Below are positions 27,857 through 34,000 of a stretch of DNA of 34,000 bases, in pieces (position 1 is the first letter of the stretch; the number at the start of each line of letters is the position of its first letter). The stretch lies in NCBI GenBank assembly GCA_009746045.1, contig RPFO01000065.1, positions 4,100,509 to 4,134,508 of the forward strand, in the 5' to 3' direction. This stretch comes from Mesostigma viride. Its lineage: Eukaryota > Streptophyta > Mesostigmatophyceae > Mesostigmatales > Mesostigmataceae. The notes beneath the pieces were generated by a model that saw only the letters and a program-made list of their open reading frames with translations, was not told the DNA's origin and made no database searches. The translations under genes and the position numbers were made by a program.

Positions 27857-28962
27857 TGATCACGTCCTCTCTCCTGACTAAGGAAGGGGCTGGTCAGGTC
27901 CCACTGATTAATTTCAGGACCACTCACCTATCACGTGCAGTAACCAGGTCGGTTAAGCGTGTGCAAGTGTGCCAGGGGCAGGAGCCCTTGGTTGATGACC
28001 TCATATTGCCAGCTGCTAGTCATCCAAGCAGTTTGGGCATTGGTCCTCACTCACTTGCTGGACACAGCCCTATCAACTACCAAGGCCTGGTGAAGCTCAT
28101 GTCCTCTCCCATTATGTGTCCCCAGGTCACACTGGGTCTGATTAAATCTGGGGAGGACTGGATCTCCAAGAAATGCGTGGAACCTGTCAATGACCTGCCT
28201 CCTGCACGACGTCTACTCAAGCTCAAGTTTGTCATCAAGATGAAGGAGGTGGACGGGGTCAAGGTACCACATGTCAGGCCAGTGCTGAATGAGTTCAAGG
28301 GTACTGGTGAGTGCACTGCTGAGGAGTTGTATACCCCTGGCATGTTGCATGATACTTGGAGGCTGCTGCTGTGTGTATTTCTAGGCCTTCTCAACAAGGG
28401 CTTGGACTATGGCTCAGTGGTGGTAGACTTCAAGAGGGCATTTCTGGAGGGTGATGCAGATGTGGCACAGGAAAAGTGGGAGGGCAAGACGCCTTTCTAT
28501 GTTAGGGTGCCTGCTGTATGGAAAAGGGACATCCACACGGAGTTCCTTAAAATCCTCAAGGGCCTGGAGGGCCTGAGGTCAAGTCCAATAATCTGGAGGG
28601 AGACTCTCAACCGTTTCCTGAAGGAGCATTGCAACTTGAAGGTCTCTCCTGTAGACCCCTGTCTGTTTCTGGGGCAATGGGAAGGCCTGCCAGTGTATGC
28701 TTCGCTGCACGGGGATGACCTACATCTGATAGCTCCCACGTCGTGGCTTAAGGAGCTGATCTCCATCATTAAGTCCAAGTTTCCTCTGGGTAGGGAGCAA
28801 TGGCAGGTGGAGAATGAGCCTCTGCTGTTTGTGGGCATGGAGGCCACACTGGTGAAGAAGGGGGGGAGTGGCGTATGCTGCTGGTGGGGGGCAATGATTA
28901 TCAAGAGACCCTCATTAGCAAGCTTCCTCCAACCATCACACAGGCACTGTGTCCCATGGTGA
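27857..28962 (+). pseudogene. pol: Copia-B reverse transcriptase
   Basis: The frame continues from the end of the retropepsin-like domain after a frameshift near 27845. It contains RLLKLKFVIKMKEVDG, HVRPVLNEFKG, then GSVVVDFKRAFLEGD (motif A) and GLRSSPIIWRETL. The DPCLFLGQWEG stretch is the Copia-typical block before the catalytic box. The box itself is SLHGDDLH, with HGDD at 28708-28719. A G homopolymer at 28860-28866 breaks the frame at about residue 360. RT would copy the element RNA into cDNA. The Y-to-H change in the box is shared with Copia-A, so it is not random damage in one copy. Confidence 0.8.
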
Positions 28963-29618
28963 GGGGCATGGTTGCTTGGGTGGCAGGCATTTCCAGGCCA
29001 GACCTTATGGTCATAGCCAGGTTGCCTGATGACATGCTGGTGGAGCTAGGGTCTGCCAAGGTGGCTGATCAGGTCAGGGCTTCATCTGGCATTCTGTTGT
29101 CTGCAGTGGATTTATCACAACCCATTTGCATGGAGCTGTATGTGGATAGCTCAATGGACAGCAGGCAGGTCTCCAAGGTCAGGGGCAGGGCTGCAGGGCT
29201 CTTTGTGCTCAGACAGGAAGGCCTGGGGAGTTTGGTGAGCTGGTTTAGTCGCCTGCACAAACGGGTGGCTGTCAGCAGTGATGTGGCAGAATGCAGGGCT
29301 ATTTGTGAAGGCATTCACACAAGCCTTTATCTGAAGGAGTTGCTTCATCAGATGACTTCTAACACTCCTTGGCCACTTCAGGTTACCACTCTTCTAAAAA
29401 CAGACTCCATGGGGATGGTGCAGTTTGTGCACAGGCAGATGGCCAGAAGTAGGGACTTGGATTATCTCCTTCTTAAGGAGTTGTCCTCCTTGGCCAATAT
29501 TGAGCATATCCCTGGGGTTGACAATCCTGCTGATGCTTTGACCAAGCTAGTGCAGAAGGCAGCAGTGCAATACAAGGTTCTTCAGTCTCTGATGGACCCA
29601 TCTCAGCAAGCTGTCTAA
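28875..29618 (+). CDS. pol: Copia-B RNase H region
   Basis: 247-residue frame resuming after the G-run frameshift. It starts with the RT thumb/connection (LPPTITQALCPMV, RGMVAWVAGISRPDL). RNase H has MELYVDSSMDS, SSDVAECRAI, LLKTDSMGM and DNPADALTKL, supplying the acidic active-site residues. It removes the RNA strand during cDNA synthesis. The frame ends at 29616-29618. The apparent Met start is not a real translation start. Confidence 0.8.
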   Translation: MLLVGGNDYQETLISKLPPTITQALCPMVRGMVAWVAGISRPDLMVIARLPDDMLVELGSAKVADQVRASSGILLSAVDLSQPICMELYVDSSMDSRQVSKVRGRAAGLFVLRQEGLGSLVSWFSRLHKRVAVSSDVAECRAICEGIHTSLYLKELLHQMTSNTPWPLQVTTLLKTDSMGMVQFVHRQMARSRDLDYLLLKELSSLANIEHIPGVDNPADALTKLVQKAAVQYKVLQSLMDPSQQAV

Positions 29619-30568
29619 GCTGGTGCATGGTTATAGGGCATTGGAGAGCAGATTGTGTGGTAGTGTCAGCATTGTGACTGGCATAATACCTGTATTTTAG
29701 TCTGTACTAAGGCTCATGGACCATGGTACACTCACTCTGATTTTAATCAGGATACAGCCAGGTTTTGGCTGGGGTTCATGCTGTTGACTACACAAGGTTG
29801 ACAGGTCCATTACAGACCATGTATTCTATTTTAAAAGAAATGTATATTTGTACATACTTCTCACAATGGTCTGGGAACCTTTATTCTGGGGTTTATAGGG
29901 CGGGGTTCGATTCCCTGGTATTATGTTTCTACAAGCTGGCCTGTTCAGGTGTTTGCCTGTTCAGACTTCCCTAGTTCCCCAGGGCAGGATTTAATTGTTG
30001 CCTATGTGTTTCATTTTGTCATTTGTTTGCTGTGGCAGTTTACCATCTGGCAAGTAGACGGGCGCCGTAAGACGGGCGCCAATAGACCCCTGTTGAGAGA
30101 ATGACAGGCAAACTATTGTAATACGCCTTACTTTGTCAAGTGGTATTTTAATTGTCATGGATTTATTGTACTTATATTGAATATGTACTGGGTTTTATGG
30201 GATTAGTATCTGGGATTAATGTAACTCACCGCCAGAAGGTCATTGTACTGGAGGCTCTACCGAGGTGATGGGATTAATTCCTGGAGAAGACCTCATAGAA
30301 TTAACCTGTATGTATTTAATTTTGTGTGCTTCTAATATCTGGTGGTACTCTGTAATGCCACTTCCATAGGTTTTTATCCATTTCTCATGGAATGGTTTTC
30401 CCTGTGGCAGATCTGTTTCTTTTCCAGTTCCTTAAAAGAAAGGGCTGGGGGAATGGCATTGGCCATTAAAGACATCTGTTCAAGCTTCAAGCTGGAGTGA
30501 AGGACATTTCAAGCTACTTCAAGGGTCCCTGGCAGGGGATGTGATCCCTAAAGAAAAGAAGGGATTGG
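29619..30568 (+). other. Copia-B 3' non-coding region with polypurine tract
   Basis: About 950 bp without a gene. It holds AGGTTTTTATCC (30368-30379) and GGTTTTCCCT (30394-30403), matching the block in Copia-A. It also has a short repeat of AGACGGGCGCC (30057-30081), a string also present at the start of gag. The likely polypurine tract, AAAGAAAAGAAGGGATTGG, is at 30550-30568, directly before the 3' LTR. Confidence 0.6.
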
Positions 30569-30870
30569 AGTTAACGTAAAGGATTTACGTTAGATGGATA
30601 GAGATTGTTACGCTCTTTCCAACGGCACCTTGAACGCCTCATTTGGTTAAGGAACGTAAAAGTTATGACGTTTCCTAGGCTGTGCCGATGTCAGTACCCG
30701 GCGCGCCACTGTGGGCGCGTACGGACACAGGATGTACAAGTGTCACTTTGATAGTCCGCAGGACGTTGACAGGACTTGTACAGGACTTGATGGTCAATTG
30801 ATAGGTAGGCGCACTGTAGCGCGCCAGGACCTATGAGACAATTGATGATGAGTAGTGTACGGATAGGTCC

Positions 30871-30878
30871 ACAGGACT
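30871..30878. repeat. Target-site duplication (left) of hAT-like element 2
   Basis: ACAGGACT, repeated at 32349-32356. The 5' LTR at about 23671-23684 has the single, empty site. Confidence 0.92.
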
Positions 30879-32348
30879 CAGTGAACAGCCATACGGCGTA
30901 TAATACGCCGTATGGCGCGTATTATACGCCATACGCAAGATTTCCGTATGGAAATGGGAAAAAAAATACGCACTGCGTATTTTTTGCGTATTTTTTGCGT
31001 ATTGCGTATTTTTTGCGTATTTTTTGCGTATTTTTTGCGTATTTTTTGCGTATGAACCTCGTTCGAAGTAGCTTCTGGCATCATTTTGGACGGCACGTGG
31101 AGCCGGAACTAGATGCAGGTGCCAAGCTGGCCGTGCATGTACGACTGTACGTGCATTGCTGCAGATTGCTGCGTGTCGGACTAGGGTCTAGGAGACGAAG
31201 GACGAGGAAATTAGGTGACGAAGTTATGTTGTCTGCCAACAAGGGCGCGCATCTGGCACCTAACATTTAATCGTAGCACAATTGACATCCAGGCACCATG
31301 GCTAGCGACGGTGATGGTGTGGGTCTATGGAACACGATGATAATGGGGCCGACGAGATGCAGGCCGTATTCGAGACTGTCTGGACACACATCGTGAAAGA
31401 ACAGACTCTCAACAAAAAAGGGCAGCCGACAGGTAACTACTAGCTCAGTGACGTGCACACTTTTGGATGCAAAATTCTCGGGTTCTACCACCCGAGCAAG
31501 GCTAGCACCCGCCATATCATGGGCGCTACGTATGCGAAGGAGGCAAGAGTGAGCGAGTGCAAGAGGCCGCCGGAGGCATTACGTCGCAGGCTGCGGGGTA
31601 TTTGGTGTGACTCGCGATGCACATAAATGCCTTATTTAGCCATGCAGGCTGCTGCTAGCCAGCCACCGTACCATATGTGTTAATGGTTTAGGGAAGCTGG
31701 GTCGGGTTGCTGGCATGCATGCTATCCTGCACGCTAGCCACATTGTTGGCAGCCCGTATGGATTCTTGCTTCATGTAGATCAATATTGCATGGTGGCCTA
31801 CCACGAGTAGGCAAGATGTCTGTTTCTGGCACAATGTCTTATTACTTTTGGCAAGTTGGCCGACTGACCATGTGCAGTATTTCAGTCCTAGTATAGCCAT
31901 TCCATGCAGTGATGGCATGGTTTTTTAACTTCAACATACAGTAATGGTGGCAGCGATCTCTATACCACTGCAAGTGTCAATGTGCATGCATATCTACTTG
32001 TGTTATTATCCTTTTCAGGTGTGCACTGATTGTGCATACAACTTTGTTATTTTGTGCTATTTACAGACATTATTAATAACAACAGATGTACAATGCTTGT
32101 ATTTGTAGGCATGCAGCGACGGCAACGGCAATATTATGTGATGATGTGTTAAATAAAGGCAAGTGGTGTTGCAAGAACACAAAAAAAACATGCCTGATTG
32201 GTCAGAATGTTGAAGAACCCCCTGAACCATGCAAAAAACAGCATTTTCAAGAGTCCCCGTATGGTTTGCGTATTATACCCCGTATGGCGTATTATACACC
32301 ATACACAAGGGCCCCGTATGGCTGCGTATTGCGTATGGCTGTACACTG
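30879..32348. mobile_element. hAT-like non-autonomous transposon 2
   Basis: 1470 bp with inverted ends CAGTGAACAGCCATACG and CAGTGTACAGCCATACG (16 of 17) and an exact 8-bp duplication. The empty site is in the sister LTR. GTATAATAC palindromes and CCGTATGG motifs lie inside both ends (30890-30955, 32258-32335), as expected for subterminal transposase-binding sites. The interior has an 11-bp tandem repeat and only short unrecognised frames; no transposase is visible. Confidence 0.88.
30975..31053 (+). repeat. Tandem repeat of GCGTATTTTTT in hAT-like element 2
   Basis: About seven units of 11 bp, one of them shortened to GCGTATT. The GCGTAT core also occurs in the subterminal palindromes, so the array may have grown from those sites. 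Confidence 0.8.
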
Positions 32349-32666
32349 ACAGGACTAGCCGTATGGACAATTGATAGATCTGCGCGCCAAAGGCGTGCCA
32401 GAGTCTGTGTAATCAATTGATTGACAGTTCAGCTGTGACAGTGCAGCTGAATACTTGGACGCGTCCCTAGCAAGCTATATGTGTGACTTGGTCGCACCGG
32501 GACGCTAGTTCTTGCGTGCACGTTCTCTGGGCACTGCGACCCTGTCGCCTGTGCTGCGTGCAGTATTGGAAGTGACGTGACTTACGTCTGTGTTTCCTTG
32601 TTAATAATAAAGGCAACTTCCTGCAAGAACCATGGCGGAATTCGTGGCATTCTCACGCTCACAACT

Positions 32667-32706
32667 CCCCCTGCGGGCTAGAATAGCAATAGTCCTAGCT
32701 TGTAAC
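32667..32706 (+). mobile_element. HAL-like copy A, end of ORF1 and start of 3'UTR
   Basis: After the CCCCC duplication, sequence GCGGGCTAGAATAGCAATAG continues copy A as in copy B at 33686-33720. It includes the ORF1 stop and a TGTAA-like signal (CTTGTAACC). It stops abruptly at about 32706, where copy B begins. Confidence 0.6.
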
Positions 32707-34000
32707 CAGGAAGCTCTTCGTGACCCTGCGTCGGCGACATCACCAGAGCGATCAACGCCAGCCTCGCACAGCCGGCTGCCCCATCGGCTCCCTCCCTCTG
32801 CAAGGATGACGTCCGCGCAGTGCTGGAGGAGCACGTGTCCTGGCCGCTGGCCGAGAAGCTGACATCGCTGAACACCACGCTCAACACGGTGGAAGCCCGG
32901 GTCTCCAACGTGGAAACCAAGGTCGTCCACAAGCTACAACCCCAGTTCACGGCGCTACACACCGCGGCGCAGGCTTCGGAAACGCATGCTGCACTTGTCT
33001 CTCGCCAGGTGGAGGGCAAGTGTGGCGTGCTCCTGAAGAAGCTTGAGGCCATCACCGCCCACACCGAGGCCCTGGCCACACACGTCCCCAAGATAGCGGA
33101 GCAGACGGCCACCATTGCATCCCAGCCCGACCCCGGCAGGATGCTGGCGACCTCCCGCCGCTCTTCTACGCGGACCTGCTGCGGTCAGCGACCGCCTCCA
33201 CCACCGACGCCATCGCCACAAAGCTCCAGGAGCTGGAGGACCACCGCCAGGCCCAGCAACGGGAGGTCACCGACCGCGCTCGCCGCGAGTGCCGAGTGGT
33301 GCTACGTCGCTTCCCCCAGAAGCCAGGTGAGACGTCAACCTCTCTTGCTGACGAGCTCAAGAACCAGCTTCTTACCCTCATGGGCCTGGTAGGTGATGTA
33401 GAACTGCGTGGGTGCCACCGCCTTCCCCACTCACGGGACAAGGCGGCTCCCCCACCAGTCCTACTCACCTTCCCCTCCCCTGAGGATAAGCAGCGGTTCC
33501 TCTCTCGTCGCAAGCGGTTGCACGACCTCACCTGGACGCTGGATGACGACCTCACCCCCGCTCAGCAACAGCAGCGACGCGACCTGTGGCCGGAATACCT
33601 CCGCCATAAGCAGGACCCCCAGAAGCCCAAGGTGTACTGGAGGGGCGGGGACCTGATGATCAACCACAAGATGTGGACGCCCCCAGCGGGCTAGAATAGC
33701 AATAGCCCTAGCTTGTAACCATTGGCGTCACTGCCGCTAAGGCAGCCATGCCTAGAATGTTGCCTAGCTGTGCCAACACACCTAGTCACGTGCCGCCAAC
33801 GCACGGTACACAACCAGCCATAGCCTTAGCCTAGTCCTAGTACAGCCATGCTACGCCCTGGCTATGTTCAGATTTATACTTGCCCACGCTCCTTGCTATG
33901 ATATGCTCACATGGGTCTTATTGCACCCACAGTTTGCCGGATCGTTAGCCTGTCCTTTTAGCTAGCCGCTCCCGATTGCAGCTGTGGCATGCCTTTGGCA
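32707..34000 (+). mobile_element. HAL-like copy B, 5'-truncated, running off the window
   Basis: It starts within ORF1 (matching the minus copy from about 8850 downward), includes the rest of ORF1 to 33694, then the 3'UTR. The 3'UTR matches the minus copy across the LINE-1 insertion point without a break. From that alignment about 110 bp plus hairpin and tail should follow beyond 34000. No endonuclease or RT lies after ORF1. Confidence 0.72.
32760..33694 (+). pseudogene. HAL-like ORF1 of copy B: coiled coil, RRM and C-terminal domain
   Basis: The best preserved ORF1. The first frame has a coiled-coil part: LEEHVSWPLAEKLTSLNTTL, VEARVSNVETKV, then QVEGKCGVLLKKLEAITAHTE and ATHVPKIAEQTATIA. 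A frameshift near 33125 passes through the ADLLRSATAST and ATKLQELEDH blocks in another frame. The open frame at 33296-33694 holds the RRM: VLRRFPQKPGETSTSLADEL, LMGLVGDVELRGCHRLP, then VLLTFPSPEDKQRFLSRRK. The C-terminal domain follows (LTPAQQQQRRDLWPEYLRHK, VYWRGGDLMINHKMW). This matches the layout of L1 ORF1p. The expected role is RNA chaperone and packaging of LINE RNA; it is inferred from architecture. Confidence 0.68.

Larger units (their letters stand above)
23375..32666 (+). mobile_element. Copia-B: LTR retrotransposon with extra 5' ORF and order Gag-IN-PR-RT-RH
   Basis: The 5' LTR is at 23375-23999. The 3' LTR (30569-32666) is split by hAT-like element 2. Without that insert the element is about 7.8 kb. 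The order is an unknown ORF (24024-24740), gag (24906 to about 25996, frameshifted) and integrase (about 26430-27310). A retropepsin-like domain (about 27570-27840), RT (about 28150-28870) and RNase H (about 29110-29560) follow. Then come about 950 bp of non-coding DNA and a polypurine tract. It is clearly related to Copia-A but diverged, with the same unusual PR position, HGDD box and AG...CT LTR ends. It inserted into the last codons of HAL-like ORF1 copy A. Confidence 0.88.
30569..32666 (+). repeat. Copia-B 3' LTR, split by hAT-like element 2
   Basis: LTR sequence at 30569-30878 and 32357-32666 (about 620 bp without the insert and one duplication), ending CAACT before the CCCCC duplication. 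Confidence 0.9.

Noticed and set aside
29895-29925. tRNA-like B box (GGTTCGATTCC)
   Set aside because: The T-arm-like stem is present, but there is no A box, anticodon arm or acceptor stem at proper spacing; it lies in the Copia-B 3' region.
32632-32862. 76-aa frame starting MAEFVAFSRSQL across the 3' LTR edge
   Set aside because: It is a chance fusion of LTR sequence and HAL-like ORF1 in a wrong frame; the same start in the 5' LTR gives a 34-aa frame.

Overview
The window is repeat-dense eukaryotic nuclear DNA. It consists almost entirely of transposable elements nested inside one another, and I found no convincing host gene, tRNA, rRNA or CRISPR array. The GC-rich LINE coding regions, the LINE/Copia/hAT-like mixture and TGTAA-like 3' signals fit a green alga (chlorophycean or volvocine), but that assignment is a weak inference. 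Most coding regions are broken by frameshifts, so they are described as pseudogenes with domains.

Left part (1-12.7 kb). Unassigned DNA (1-2310) holds a 17-bp insertion made only of LINE tail repeats. A minus-strand, ORF1-only LINE (called HAL-like here; 2321-9691, 10-bp target duplication) is split by a nearly full-length plus-strand LINE (LINE-1; 2571-7935, 11-bp target duplication) with an ORF1, an APE endonuclease and a YADD reverse transcriptase. The two elements share only a 3'-terminal stem-loop and a (TTAA)n tail. After this come a foldback element (9712-9887), a non-coding element with TTAA ends (9965-11690), a decayed LINE RT scrap and unassigned DNA.

Right part (12.7-34 kb). A second HAL-like copy (copy A, plus) is interrupted by two LTR retrotransposons. 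Copia-A (14004-22938) has 480-bp LTRs that differ at 2 positions and a CCTAT duplication. Copia-B (23375-32666) has LTRs of about 620 bp and a CCCCC duplication. Copia-A contains a 5'-truncated minus-strand LINE fragment with a PD-(D/E)XK-like domain. That fragment is split by a hAT-like element (16653-18401, 8-bp duplication), which itself carries LINE tails. The 3' LTR of Copia-B is split by another hAT-like element (30879-32348, 8-bp duplication). A third HAL-like copy (copy B) abuts copy A and runs off the right edge.

The most unusual content is in the two Copia-like elements. Their domain order reads Gag - integrase - retropepsin-like - RT - RNase H, with the protease between IN and RT. 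The protease triad is DTK or DTN instead of DTG/DSG, the RT catalytic box is HGDD instead of YVDD, and the LTRs end in AG...CT instead of TG...CA. Copia-B also carries an extra ORF of about 238 aa upstream of gag. The second theme is a LINE and an ORF1-only relative that share a 3' hairpin, with a compensatory base change in a third copy.
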